The notes: generated by a model from the letters alone, not told the origin. 64,000 nucleotides of DNA from Zantedeschia hybrid cultivar (GCA_030544215.1 JARZZO010000016.1:34866001-34930000), one strand, 5' to 3'; counted from the stretch's first letter, positions 1 through 10,312 are shown. Translations and numbers: made by a program.

Positions 1-617
1 CCCTCATAAGGTGTGAAACCCCTTAAAATCCACCCCATATCTACTTACCAAACGTCATGCTCTTATAAGGCACCCATAATTACATAAAAACCCCTAAAAG
101 TGGATAATTGCAGAAAAACCCCTGTGGGATGAAAAATTGGGAATCAATCCGCATAACTTGGAATTAATCCACCCAACTTGGAGCCAATCCTAATAACCGG
201 GAGTCAATCCCGAACCATATAAAAAGTTGTCCCCGAGCCGGGGTGAGGCTAGGGATTCAACCTAAAATATGCTTTCATATGCATATGCATGCGCTGCCTA
301 TAGTAGTAGTTTTGCATGATTAAGGGCATCACACGGACGGTTAATCAAGGGTTGCCGAGCAGTTGCTCAGTGTAATTAACACTGACCGAGGTCAGTGGAG
401 AGAGGTCATATACTCGAATCTTCGCCTGATTCGAAGTCCCGGATTCCCTGAGGGCTAATCCCAAGCTCTCATAATCCGATAAAAATATAAAACTGACCTA
501 TAATCCTCTAGATAAACGAAGAAAATGGATTTCCGAATAATCCGATATAGGGGAGGATAGATATGCCTAGGTCAGGGGTCCCGAACGACGAGGGTTAGAA
601 AAATCTTCGCGCGAACA
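1..617 (+). repeat. 5' LTR, 3'-terminal part (U5 side)
   Basis: It aligns without gaps to 21819-22435. I count seven substitutions, including two close together near 507-511. It ends GAACA at 613-617, four bases before the primer binding site, and the final CA fits an LTR end. The LTR start and promoter lie left of the window. Confidence 0.92.
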
Positions 618-621
618 GAGA

Positions 622-639
622 TGGCACGCCCGGTGGGAC
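622..639 (+). promoter_or_regulatory. Primer binding site
   Basis: TGGCACGCCCGGTGGGAC begins four bases after the LTR end. TGG is the complement of a tRNA CCA end, as expected for the minus-strand primer site. I recall this sequence from Tat-group elements but did not assign the tRNA. The stretch 640-747 is leader with nothing else recognisable. Confidence 0.75.
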
Positions 640-747
640 CTCTCTTTCCCTTCATCTCTCCGTCCGGTGATGCCCTCACCATAACTCTACTATTAACTTT
701 GCCATGTCTTATACAGGTGGTTAAGACTTCCGCCCGACCGGACAGCA

Positions 748-3700
748 ATGGCGGCAAGGGTCACATATGGACCCCTCGCGGTGGCAGCCCACGTCCAATG
801 TGGGTACCTCACTGTGCCGATTAGCTTCGGCGACTTCCCCGCAGTAGTGGGGTCTCCATACTTCCTGGGAATAGTCCCAGCGCCGGAGTCGGTTCCGGCA
901 GAAGCAAAGAAGCGCGCCTCCCGCGCGAAGGAGGCCAACAAAGGCGGGAAGCGGCAGATCGTCTACACCGCCAATACTATTACTACATTCCATGCTTCCT
1001 CGTCCAACAGGGGGCAGAAGAAAAAGAATGCTTCCCCGAGTCCCTCCCGGACCGGGAAAACAATATTGGTTGGGGACCTGCGCATTCGCTTGGATGGCGG
1101 GGAACCAATCGTTCCGAAAACTCGGCATGTCCCGACGGTCCCAGTGCACAACCGTTTCGGGATTTTGCCGAAGGTTTGCCAGGAGGTGGCAACCTTCAAA
1201 AGGAAAAAGAAAACGCAAAAAGCCGTGGTTCATCGGCCTGCGTATGTTACATCCCGACGCACATGGGGCAATACTATGCCCCGAGCGCAGGATGATACTA
1301 TTCCCCAAAATGGGGGCAAACGTCAGGAGGGTCATGCGCCCCCCCTTAAGAAGATATGGGTGACCAAAAAGGAAGCCCGTGAAATCCGCGAGGCTAGGTT
1401 TACCCTAGCAGAGCAGCAACCTCCCAGACCTGCAGGGCCGATCAGGGAGGCGAATCATCCATCAACTCAGCTTCATCATAAGCGAAGCCGAGGAAAGAAG
1501 GATACCCGTGAAGAACGAGAACCTGCCCAAAAGCGGGCTTCAGTCTTCGAAAGACTCGGTGCGCTGGTACGTCCAGCACAGAGGAAAAGGAGGACCGCCC
1601 GCATGACGGATGATGGCATCCGGGTATATACCTGTTATACTTCCAGCACGAATCGGCAGCCTTCGGAGGAGCCGAGTAATGCCGCTGGGATAATGCAAAG
1701 AGGTGGACCAGTTACCCGCCAAATGGAGCAAGCCATGCGCCTGCTAGGCCAAGTGGGCCAGGGGGCAGAGCCATCTCGAGCCAATGAAGGTGCGGCCAAC
1801 GCCCTGGAGCCAGAAGTCGCGCAACTGCCGCAGGAACAACCTCAACCTCAGACTCTTGAGGAAATTAGGCAGGAAAATCAGCAATTAAAAGCCTTGCTGT
1901 ATGGCCTAATACAGAAGATGGAGGAACAGCAAAGGGTCGCCCCGGCTCCTCCAATAAATCTACCTCCACCAAGGGCCATTCCTGCACCGGCAGGACCCCC
2001 GGTTGTCGAGGTCAATTTCAGTCCTGAGGAGATTCAGGAAGATAGGCCTGAAGAGCCCAACTATAATGCTCATCAACCACGTGCATCAGCAGAAGATGCG
2101 ACAGCATCGCAAAAGCACCTGATCGAGCAAATTGTTGAGGCCAAGATGGCCGAACAAGACGAGGGAATAAGCACATTTGACTTATACAAGGTGCCATTCC
2201 CGGTTCGTCACATGTTCAAAAAGCTTCCGGCGGATCATAATAAACGTCCCAAAGTCACAAGATATGACGGGGAGGGCTCAGCCCAAGAGCATATAGCCCA
2301 TTATATGAGTGATCTGGGAGAATTGGCAACTGAGGAAGCATACCTCTTGAGGTTCTTCTCGACTTCTCTCACCGGTACAGCATTCCAGTGGTATGCCAAG
2401 CTGAAGCCCAACTCCATAAGTAGCTGGGAAGAAATGCAGAAAAAATTCCTTGATCGCTTCAAAGTATCGGAGCGAAAGGTCACTATTACTGAGTTAGTCA
2501 CACTCAAGCAGGGAAAGAATGAATCCGCCGTGGATTATATTAAGAAATGGCGAAACCTCAGCATGAGGTGCGACAATCCACCCGTCCACGAGGATGCGGT
2601 AAGATTGTGCAAAAGGGGTTTGAAACCCGAAATAAATGAGAAACTGATCGGAGCCAATGTCAGAAACTTCGATCAACTCAATAATATCATGACGGAGATC
2701 GAAATGTTCTTCGCCGACTACCCCACTATACTTCCAAATAAGGGGAAAGCTCCTAGGGAGCGGGGCGCTTCAGCTAAAGAAGTGAATGCAGTCGACTTTT
2801 CTCCAGCTCCAGAAAGGAGCGAGGCTAGGGGAGGTCCCAGTGTCCCGGCAGCCAATAAAAAGGGGGAAGGGAAGGCGCCTGTTTCTTCTCTTGCTGAAAG
2901 GATGAAAAAGCCATACTCTTTCACCCGCGAGCATACGAGGAAATTGTTTGAAACATGTATGCGGGCAAAGCTTCTATCGCTCCCCGAGCCCAAAAAGCCA
3001 GCTGAAGCGGGCAGGGTTAATGAACCAAATTATTGCCCATATCATCGAATGATGGGGCATGTCGTAGAAGACTGTTATGTCTGTAAGGATGAAATAGAAA
3101 AACTCATCCGTGAAGGCGCAGTGGAGATGGGTAAACACTTGGTAAGCCCTCCCCAGCCTCACCAAAGAAACAAGCAGACATTTGCTGTCAATGTCATTTA
3201 TATGAGCGAGAGCTCATCCGGGTATCATCCCGAGGAAGAAGCGGTGAGGCCTTCGCCGGAGCGCGAGGCAACCCCAATATATACCCCAGCAACTCCTCCC
3301 CCTGGGGACTCGGTCATGATGGCATTGGAAGGAATCCAGACCAGCCTGACAAGACTTTTATGTCAACAAGAAGAGCTTACCCAGATGATGGAGGGGCTCT
3401 CCAGGCAATTTTCAGAAATTCTGTCATTCAACAAGGTTGACAGATTCTTCTCTTCTGAGGGGATGGAATCGAATCCCGATCGTCCTTCAAGGAAAAGAGG
3501 CAAACAGGCCATGTTTCCTAGGGAAGACTCGGAAATATACCGCCAAGAAGAAACCACTTCCTATAGAAGGAGCCATGAAAGCGTAAGAATAGCCGAAAGA
3601 GGGTGTCAAGCCAGGCGAATGGTTGATAAAGAGGCTGGAATACGCTTCAGAAATTCATTAACTTTGAGGGAAAGGCGCGCAAAGCCCTACTCATTCCCCA

Positions 3701-6450
3701 AAGACAAAGTTCGTGAACTTTTCCGACTTTGTATGAAAAAGAAAGTCATCGTTCTCCCAAAACCAAGAAGGGAGGAGGAGATGCATATGACAGATGATCC
3801 TAATTTCTGTCACTACCATCGTGCCCTTGGGCACCGAACGGAGCATTGCTTCGTCCTCAAGGATGAGATAGAAAAATTAATCCAAGAAGGACAAATAAAT
3901 ATGGGGAAGTATCTGGTTGATCCCCCACAACTCCATGTGACTAATTACTCTGTGAATATGATCCATAAGTTCTTCTCCAATGTGAGGGACGTCACAGATA
4001 GCACACATAAGGGAATGGCACCCGATGGGCCGCCCACCCTTCGCGCCATTGATACTGTGGCAGCAATAGCCACGAGAATACGAATGTTGGACATGGAATG
4101 TCAACAAGAAAATCCGGGGGTGGGTCCCTCCAAAAAGTCCGTAAAAGAAATATTTGGCGAATATCAAATGTTGGCAGAGTCGATGGTCGAGCGGGTCGTT
4201 AAAGTTACTCTTGGCCACGATCAGCCAAAAAGTCCATGGACTAAGGCAAAGAAGAAAAAGAAGCCTAAAATGGCCAAATCCTTGCAAACACGTACGGCAA
4301 AAGGGAAAGCTGTGGTTCATTTCGACCCACTTCCAGAAATGCCAGTCCAACCCAGCTTCATTCAAGAAGCAGCAATGAGAAAGAAACAAGAAAAGAATAG
4401 AAAAAGAAGTGAGAAGAGAAGGCTAAAGAAGCAAGAAATGCTTGCTAATGCCATAAATCTGTCTGAGGACAAAAACTCTCCACTTCGAAGGTTGCAAAAA
4501 ATCATCGACGAATTAGAAGAATATCAGCCATGTCGGCCCACAGAGGACGTCCCTCTGAATCAATATATTCCATGGGAAGAGTTCGACCGGCGAGCTCGCC
4601 TCAGAGCGTGGCTGTTGGACCTCCAGGGCCGGATGCAAAAGGCTAGTGAGGACGAACTCTCCATTCCGGACGATGTTAGCTTATTCTGGGATGACGGGCT
4701 AACAATGGAAAAGATAGAGCGACAATATCGAGCCTGTCATGTGGTGTCGGCTCAACTGCAAGATATCCCCAGCAGCGAAGCGAGCCACGCTCCGCCGGAA
4801 ATCGGGTCCCCTTTGGCCACCTATCAAAGGAAGGGGAATCGGAGAAACCGGAATCAAGGCCGAAGCCGAGGCCGAGGTCGAGACCGCAATAGCGATCCGG
4901 ATGAGAATCAACCCAACCAAGATAAAATCATCTATTTCAGGGGAGAAACCCCAGGGCCAATTCCGAGGCCAGAAATCCGGGGTAATGTCCGCTTCTGCCC
5001 TTCTTCTGATGAAGAAGAATGTTCTCCGCAAGCAGAAAATGCTCAATCCATCAAGGAGCCGGGAGAGATAAACCCTTTGGTCCATCCAAACCCCGCAGAG
5101 GGAGTCGAGACTTTGGCGGAATTATTCGCCGAAGAAACACAAATTGATCCTACGAAAGGGGAAATGCAAACAGAAGAATCCCCGACTTCAGGGGAGCAGT
5201 CAAAGGCCTTGAAGGAGACCCTTCACAGTATGGCAGAAATAATGCCTCCTATCGAACAAGCCCGAGCCAGGGCGGATCGAAAGGTGTTGCAGAATATGAA
5301 AAGAATGCCAGCATCCCTTAGCATATGGGAAGCAATAGCCTTGAGCAAGGAATTAAGAGAGGCGTTGATTACTGCCTTGCAAAATCCTGAAACATATGAG
5401 GTCCATATGGCCGAAATAAAGGCTCAAGCATATGAAACATATGAGGCTACGGTAGCTTTTACCGATGATGATATGCTGTTATCATCACCATGCCACAATA
5501 GACCGCTATACATGCGGGGCAAAATCAATGGCCGGGAGGTCGATAGAATATTGGTAGACTCAGGCTCTGCCGTAAATATACTACCCCTCAAAACATTTCA
5601 GGCGTTATACCTCACCCCATATATGAAAAAGGTGCAAGGCATAACGATATCGGGATTCAACCAAGAGGCGGAAGAGGCCCTCGGTCGAGTTGATGTGGAG
5701 CTATGCCTGGACGATTGGGTGACCCAAGTGTCCTTTCTCATAGTCGACTCCAATACTTCCTTCAAGGTGCTACTCGGTAGGCCTTGGTTACATAGGAATT
5801 GGGTGGTGCCTTCGACTCTCCATCAATGCCTCAAATATACAAAAGATGGTGAGCAACACCGGATATTTGCCGATTTGGAGCCATTCAAAGCATATGACTG
5901 CCATCTGGCAGACGCACAATTATACTTTGATAAAGCTTCAGACCCCACGACTGGCGAAAGCCGTCATAAGGGGAAGAAAATAGCCGATAAGTCTTCCGAT
6001 GAGGAGGGCGGAATTACAATTAACGAAGATAAGGCTGCTAGGTTCCGACAAGGAATGAAGCCCGGCCAGTCTCAACGAAAGTCGGTTAAATTTGGTAGGC
6101 CGGCCATCAATTTAGAAGCTAATACCATTAGCAAAGATATAGAGGCCGGCATATGCATACCTCCCGGCCTTACAAAGCCCATATTTCCCAGAGAAGTCTA
6201 CACTGTGGAAGAATTGAAGACCTTCACAGTCCGTCACAAAGACGGGCGGCGTATCATATTTTATAAGGGAGATTTCGCGCCAGAGGGTCCTCCCGAAGAC
6301 GGTTTCGGACATGAAAATGTCCGACCGGAAGTCGAAGAAGTGGTCCAAGAAATGGACGATATGCCCCAATATATAAGACAAATGTGCAAACGCCAAAGCA
6401 TCCCAGAAAGGCAAAGTGCAGCCAGGAATAAATTCTTTCGAGAATTATAG
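748..6450 (+). CDS. gag-pro: Gag-protease polyprotein, with N-terminal extension and duplicated zinc knuckle
   Basis: One 1,900-codon frame makes the structural and protease part of the element. Residues 1-285 are a basic, low-complexity extension with no recognised domain; a likely internal start is the ATG at 1603 (residue 286, MTDDGIRVYT). The Gag core is about residues 480-640, with FQWYAKL and a conserved tryptophan pattern. A zinc-knuckle-like block occurs twice, near residues 762-790 (YCPYHRMMGH) and 1019-1047 (FCHYHRALGH). Each copy is preceded by KPYSF and followed by KDEIEKLI, so about 75 residues are duplicated. The aspartic protease is near 1570-1690, with active site DSGSAVNIL (D at about 1604) and the flap-distal LLGRPWLH. 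Residues 1160-1330 are lysine-rich. The frame ends in TAG at 6448-6450, but the same frame stays open beyond it. The 748 start is only the longest option. Confidence 0.85.
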   Translation: MAARVTYGPLAVAAHVQCGYLTVPISFGDFPAVVGSPYFLGIVPAPESVPAEAKKRASRAKEANKGGKRQIVYTANTITTFHASSSNRGQKKKNASPSPSRTGKTILVGDLRIRLDGGEPIVPKTRHVPTVPVHNRFGILPKVCQEVATFKRKKKTQKAVVHRPAYVTSRRTWGNTMPRAQDDTIPQNGGKRQEGHAPPLKKIWVTKKEAREIREARFTLAEQQPPRPAGPIREANHPSTQLHHKRSRGKKDTREEREPAQKRASVFERLGALVRPAQRKRRTARMTDDGIRVYTCYTSSTNRQPSEEPSNAAGIMQRGGPVTRQMEQAMRLLGQVGQGAEPSRANEGAANALEPEVAQLPQEQPQPQTLEEIRQENQQLKALLYGLIQKMEEQQRVAPAPPINLPPPRAIPAPAGPPVVEVNFSPEEIQEDRPEEPNYNAHQPRASAEDATASQKHLIEQIVEAKMAEQDEGISTFDLYKVPFPVRHMFKKLPADHNKRPKVTRYDGEGSAQEHIAHYMSDLGELATEEAYLLRFFSTSLTGTAFQWYAKLKPNSISSWEEMQKKFLDRFKVSERKVTITELVTLKQGKNESAVDYIKKWRNLSMRCDNPPVHEDAVRLCKRGLKPEINEKLIGANVRNFDQLNNIMTEIEMFFADYPTILPNKGKAPRERGASAKEVNAVDFSPAPERSEARGGPSVPAANKKGEGKAPVSSLAERMKKPYSFTREHTRKLFETCMRAKLLSLPEPKKPAEAGRVNEPNYCPYHRMMGHVVEDCYVCKDEIEKLIREGAVEMGKHLVSPPQPHQRNKQTFAVNVIYMSESSSGYHPEEEAVRPSPEREATPIYTPATPPPGDSVMMALEGIQTSLTRLLCQQEELTQMMEGLSRQFSEILSFNKVDRFFSSEGMESNPDRPSRKRGKQAMFPREDSEIYRQEETTSYRRSHESVRIAERGCQARRMVDKEAGIRFRNSLTLRERRAKPYSFPKDKVRELFRLCMKKKVIVLPKPRREEEMHMTDDPNFCHYHRALGHRTEHCFVLKDEIEKLIQEGQINMGKYLVDPPQLHVTNYSVNMIHKFFSNVRDVTDSTHKGMAPDGPPTLRAIDTVAAIATRIRMLDMECQQENPGVGPSKKSVKEIFGEYQMLAESMVERVVKVTLGHDQPKSPWTKAKKKKKPKMAKSLQTRTAKGKAVVHFDPLPEMPVQPSFIQEAAMRKKQEKNRKRSEKRRLKKQEMLANAINLSEDKNSPLRRLQKIIDELEEYQPCRPTEDVPLNQYIPWEEFDRRARLRAWLLDLQGRMQKASEDELSIPDDVSLFWDDGLTMEKIERQYRACHVVSAQLQDIPSSEASHAPPEIGSPLATYQRKGNRRNRNQGRSRGRGRDRNSDPDENQPNQDKIIYFRGETPGPIPRPEIRGNVRFCPSSDEEECSPQAENAQSIKEPGEINPLVHPNPAEGVETLAELFAEETQIDPTKGEMQTEESPTSGEQSKALKETLHSMAEIMPPIEQARARADRKVLQNMKRMPASLSIWEAIALSKELREALITALQNPETYEVHMAEIKAQAYETYEATVAFTDDDMLLSSPCHNRPLYMRGKINGREVDRILVDSGSAVNILPLKTFQALYLTPYMKKVQGITISGFNQEAEEALGRVDVELCLDDWVTQVSFLIVDSNTSFKVLLGRPWLHRNWVVPSTLHQCLKYTKDGEQHRIFADLEPFKAYDCHLADAQLYFDKASDPTTGESRHKGKKIADKSSDEEGGITINEDKAARFRQGMKPGQSQRKSVKFGRPAINLEANTISKDIEAGICIPPGLTKPIFPREVYTVEELKTFTVRHKDGRRIIFYKGDFAPEGPPEDGFGHENVRPEVEEVVQEMDDMPQYIRQMCKRQSIPERQSAARNKFFREL

Positions 6451-6879
6451 CACCCTGCACAAGTCAGGGGGCAGTCATCCAATCCAGATAGAAGAGGCCT
6501 TGGATATAGGCCACGTCAGGGGTCTTCCACCCCATATGCAATCCATATGGTGAGCCTACTATTGGGAGTAGAGGAACCAACCGGCCAGATTGAGCTTAAC
6601 AGTTCGGGAGAGAGAAATGAAGAAATCCCCCTATCTGTTGAAACGGTCTCATCTGGAATAAATACCATTTGTGAACGGGAGCAATGTCCGACAGGGCCTT
6701 CCCAGTACACAAATAAAAGCCGCGTTACCAATATGGAAAGACAAAAGAGATCTTCAGAAGCCGCTGATGCGATCTCCCAAGACCCCATAAAAATACAGGC
6801 GAATGGCAGGAAGCCTGTTCGGCCGATATGGATGAAGATGAGGACTTCATCGATCTTCAGCCAGCTCCTCGAGAGATAG
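6451..6879 (+). other. Open linker between gag-pro and pol (same frame as gag after the TAG)
   Basis: After the TAG at 6448-6450 the gag frame has no further stop for 143 codons, up to 6879. The pol frame opens at 6768, so the two overlap by about 110 bases and differ by one frame. Uninterrupted openness looks like former coding sequence: one CAG-to-TAG change plus one frame change would reconnect gag-pro to RT. The alternative is an intron, as described between protease and RT in Ogre. A donor-like GTGAGC at 6550 and an acceptor-like GGCAG before 6810 exist but are weak evidence. Confidence 0.5.
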
Positions 6880-8870
6880 AAGATGGAGGTCGAGCCACGG
6901 TCGACGAACTGGTAGAGATCAACCTCGGCAAACCAGAAGACCCTCGGCCGGTTTTCCTCAGCGCCCTCCTGAGTGATAAAGAAAGACAGGTGTACACCAA
7001 ACTCTTAATAGAATTCAAAGATTGTTTCGCCTGGGATTATAAAGAAATGCCTGGCCTGGACCCTTCAGTGGCGGAGCATGAATTATCGATTCTCCCAGAA
7101 GTCAAGCCGATAAAGCAAACGCAGAGGCGGATGCGCCCTGAATTAGAAATCATGGTGAATGCCGAAGTTGACAAGATGCGAGAAGTTGACTTCATCGAAG
7201 AATGCATATACCCAATATGGCTGGCAAATATTGTGCCAGTGAAGAAAAAGAACGGCCAAGTCCGAGTCTGCATTGACTTTCGTGACTTGAATAAGGCATG
7301 TTCGAAGGATGACTTCCCATTGCCGATAACCGAGACTATGGTGGATGTCACCACAGGATATGAAGCTTTGTCTTTCATGGACGGGTCATCGGGCTATAAT
7401 CAGATTAGAATGGCCCTCAAGGATAAAAATCATACGGCCTTTCGCACTCCGAAAGGAATATTCAATTATAAAAGAATGCCCTTCGGTCTGAAGAATGCTG
7501 GTGCCACATACCAAAGGGCCATGACCAAAATATTTGATGAAATGTTGCATAATTTGGTCGAATGCTATGTTGATGACCTCGTCGTGAAATCTACAAAGAA
7601 AGACGATCATCTCGGGGACTTACGAAAGGTCTTCGAAAGGCTTCGCCAATATCAGCTTAAAATGAACCCCATGAAGTGCGCCTTCGGTGTCTCCAGCGGG
7701 AAGTTCTTGGGCTTCATAGTCCGATATAGGGGAATCGAGATCGACCCCGATAAAATCAAGGCAATCAGGGAACTGCCCTCTCCCAGGACTCTAACCGAGC
7801 TTAGATCCTTGCAAGGCAGGTTGGCCTATATCAGGAGGTTTGTCTCCAACCTATCTGGAAGGTGCAGGCCCTTCTCAAGATTGACGAAGAAAGGAGCCCC
7901 ATTTATTTGGGACAAAGAATGTCAAAAGGCGCTTGACGATATAAAAGAATATCTCCTCAAGCCGCCAGTGCTGGGGGCACCCATAAAGGGTAAACCACTC
8001 ATACTCTATATTGCAGCCTTGGATGCTTCCTTGGGAGCTTTACTGGCGCAAGAAAATGAGGATGGGAAAGAGCAACCGCTCTATTACCTCAGCAGGATGT
8101 TGGTGGGTCCTGAACACCGATATACACCAACAGAAAAGATGTGCTTGGCGCTTATATTCGCCACAAAGAAGCTGAGGCATTATTTGTTGGCACATGAAGT
8201 CAAACTCATATCGCGGTTTGATCCGCTAAAATTCCTGCTGCGCCAGCCTGTGTTGTCTGGGAGGTTAGGAAAATGGGCCTTACTCCTTATGGAGTTCGAT
8301 ATTACCTTTGTTCCCCAGAAGGCGATAAAAGGACAGGGTATGGCCGAATTCTTGGCGGCACACCCAATTCCTGAAACTTCCCCTCTAAATAATGAATTGC
8401 CGGATGAAGAAGTCTTGCCTGCACAGAAAATATTGGAAGTGCAGCAGGCAGAAGTAAAGTCATGGCAGCTATACTTCGATGGGGCTTCGAGAACCATTAT
8501 AAAGCCGGATGGCACATCCACCACAAAGGCGGGAGCTGGCTTGGTCCTAGTCACCCCGGAAGGTGGGATATTGCACCACTCATATGCCTTAATGGAATCA
8601 CTGACCAATAATGAGGCAGAATATGAAGCTCTAATAGTAGGGCTAGAAATTGCCTTGGAAATAGGCGTCAGATGTATCCAAGTATACGGGGACTCCCTGT
8701 TGGTCATCCGACAGATTCTCGGCATATTCGAGGTCAGAAAGACCGAATTAATAGCTTACCATGCGGTGGCCGTTCGGCTGAGCGAAAGATTTTATACCTT
8801 CGTCATAGAACATATCAGAAGAGGTCAAAATGCTCAGGCCGATGCATTAGCTAATTGGCTGCAGCGCTGA
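6828..8870 (+). CDS. pol: Reverse transcriptase, RNase H and second archaeal-type RNase H
   Basis: The frame is open from 6768; the first ATG is 6828. RT copies the element RNA: its core has CIDFRDLNKA, the FMDGSSGYNQI block and YVDDLVVK with catalytic aspartates at residues 249-250. The classical RNase H follows around residues 365-490 (KPLILYIAALDASLGALL). A second RNase H begins near residue 546 with YFDGAS and keeps the carboxylate series D, E (NNEAEYEAL), D (YGDSLL) and D (ADALAN). This dual arrangement is the basis for the Tat assignment. The frame stops at 8870, right after the last motif. Integrase continues in another frame, so a one-base loss near 8854 probably separated them; an extra T would give ALAN followed by LAAAL. 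Confidence 0.9.
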   Translation: MDEDEDFIDLQPAPREIEDGGRATVDELVEINLGKPEDPRPVFLSALLSDKERQVYTKLLIEFKDCFAWDYKEMPGLDPSVAEHELSILPEVKPIKQTQRRMRPELEIMVNAEVDKMREVDFIEECIYPIWLANIVPVKKKNGQVRVCIDFRDLNKACSKDDFPLPITETMVDVTTGYEALSFMDGSSGYNQIRMALKDKNHTAFRTPKGIFNYKRMPFGLKNAGATYQRAMTKIFDEMLHNLVECYVDDLVVKSTKKDDHLGDLRKVFERLRQYQLKMNPMKCAFGVSSGKFLGFIVRYRGIEIDPDKIKAIRELPSPRTLTELRSLQGRLAYIRRFVSNLSGRCRPFSRLTKKGAPFIWDKECQKALDDIKEYLLKPPVLGAPIKGKPLILYIAALDASLGALLAQENEDGKEQPLYYLSRMLVGPEHRYTPTEKMCLALIFATKKLRHYLLAHEVKLISRFDPLKFLLRQPVLSGRLGKWALLLMEFDITFVPQKAIKGQGMAEFLAAHPIPETSPLNNELPDEEVLPAQKILEVQQAEVKSWQLYFDGASRTIIKPDGTSTTKAGAGLVLVTPEGGILHHSYALMESLTNNEAEYEALIVGLEIALEIGVRCIQVYGDSLLVIRQILGIFEVRKTELIAYHAVAVRLSERFYTFVIEHIRRGQNAQADALANWLQR

Positions 8871-10312
8871 AACTGCCTCCTGAAGGTGAAGCTGAAATAA
8901 TTGTGAGGGACAGAAGATTCTTCCCTACCTCATTAAATGAAGGAGATGGTCTGACAGTATTTGAGATCAATACACTGGAAGACCATAATACCCAAGAGGG
9001 TGATGATTGGCGTGTCCCTATCATCAAAATAAAGAATGGCTGGCTCCCCGATAGCAAAGCCGAAAGAATCCAGCTGCTTCGAAGAGCAACTTCGTATCAG
9101 CTGATAGATGGCATGCTATATCGCCTTGTTCCTCAAGACAAAAATGCAGTTCTACTCCGGTGTCTTTCCCCAATGGAGTCCCGCAAAATAATGAAGGAAG
9201 TTCATGCCGGGATGTGCGGAGCTCATCAGTCAGGCGCGAAAATGAAGATCAACATTAAAAATAAAGGCTTCTATTGGCCAACCATGTTCGCAGACTGCGA
9301 GAAAATGGCGAGAAGCTGCCCCCAATGCCAAGCCTATGGACCTATTCCTAGGCGACCTCCCAATTACTTGCATCCAACAACCCCAACATGGCCTTTTGCC
9401 CACTGGGGGATGGACGTCGTGGGACCATTGACGCCGTCATCCCGGGGATGTAAATACATTCTTGCCGCAACGGAATATTTTACTCGTTGGGCAGAAGCCA
9501 TTCCTTTGAAAGAAGTGACTGGCGAAACAGTATCACGCTTCGTCAGACGTAATATCATATACCGATTCGGAACTCCTAGCCGGATCACATCAGATAATGG
9601 CACGCCATTCAAAAATCAAACAATATATAAGATGGCAGCCAAATTCCATATAGACTGGAATGCGTCTTCAGTATATTACCCCCAAGCCAATGGGATGGCA
9701 GAAGCCTTCAATAAAACCCTGTGTAAACTTCTGGTGAAGATCAGTGGGGGGCGAAAGCGAGATTGGGACGAGAAGATGCATGAAGCATTATGGGCCTACC
9801 GCACTGTCTACAAAACCCCAACGGGATGCTCCCCATACTCTTTAGTCTATGGAGCAGAAGCCATAATCCCGATAGAGATAGAGCTCGCGTCTTATAGGGT
9901 CGCCCTGCATTATAGGGTGCTGGAAGACGACATGAGCGAAACTCAAAGACGCTATGAGGAACTGTCGGACCTCGAAGGCGAAAGGTTGCAAGCATATCAG
10001 CGTCTGCAAACATATCAGGCCCGAGTGTCTCGCGCATTCGATAAATTGGTGAAGGAAAGAACCTTCAAAAAGGGGGACCTTGTAATGGTCAAAAATAAAG
10101 ATGTTATGGCCTCTCGGCCCAAAAATAAGTTCAAGCCAAACTGGATTGGACCCTTCATAGTGAGCAGAGTCTACGAAGGCGGTGCTTACAGGCTGGTGGA
10201 TGAAAAAGGGAATCTGGCCTTCCCACCGTTGAACGGCCGACATATGAAGTTGTACTACGCTCCGGTACATGATCAACTTGAGCAGCAGCAGCAACATAAA
10301 CCGGTGCCGTGA
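8855..10312 (+). CDS. pol (integrase part): Integrase
   Basis: This protein joins element cDNA to the host chromosome. The HHCC zinc domain spans about residues 117-160 (HAGMCGAH, then CPQC). The catalytic triad is complete: D187 in WGMDVVGP, D247 in SDNGTPF and E283 in MAEAFNK, the last two with the usual 35 residues between. YYPQANG precedes the glutamate. The C-terminal part carries GDLVMVKNKD and the GPFIV module (NWIGPFIVSRVYEGGAYRL), and has no chromodomain, as expected for Tat. The displayed start is not a real initiation site: the frame opens at TTG 8855 and should be read as a continuation of the RNase H frame after a single-base frame change. Stop is TGA at 10310-10312. Confidence 0.9.
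   Translation: MAAALKLPPEGEAEIIVRDRRFFPTSLNEGDGLTVFEINTLEDHNTQEGDDWRVPIIKIKNGWLPDSKAERIQLLRRATSYQLIDGMLYRLVPQDKNAVLLRCLSPMESRKIMKEVHAGMCGAHQSGAKMKINIKNKGFYWPTMFADCEKMARSCPQCQAYGPIPRRPPNYLHPTTPTWPFAHWGMDVVGPLTPSSRGCKYILAATEYFTRWAEAIPLKEVTGETVSRFVRRNIIYRFGTPSRITSDNGTPFKNQTIYKMAAKFHIDWNASSVYYPQANGMAEAFNKTLCKLLVKISGGRKRDWDEKMHEALWAYRTVYKTPTGCSPYSLVYGAEAIIPIEIELASYRVALHYRVLEDDMSETQRRYEELSDLEGERLQAYQRLQTYQARVSRAFDKLVKERTFKKGDLVMVKNKDVMASRPKNKFKPNWIGPFIVSRVYEGGAYRLVDEKGNLAFPPLNGRHMKLYYAPVHDQLEQQQQHKPVP

Noticed and set aside
721..1335. 204-codon minus-strand frame opposite gag
   Set aside because: Shadow of the gag frame with no domain and no splice or promoter support, unlike the antisense gene at 13163-18199.
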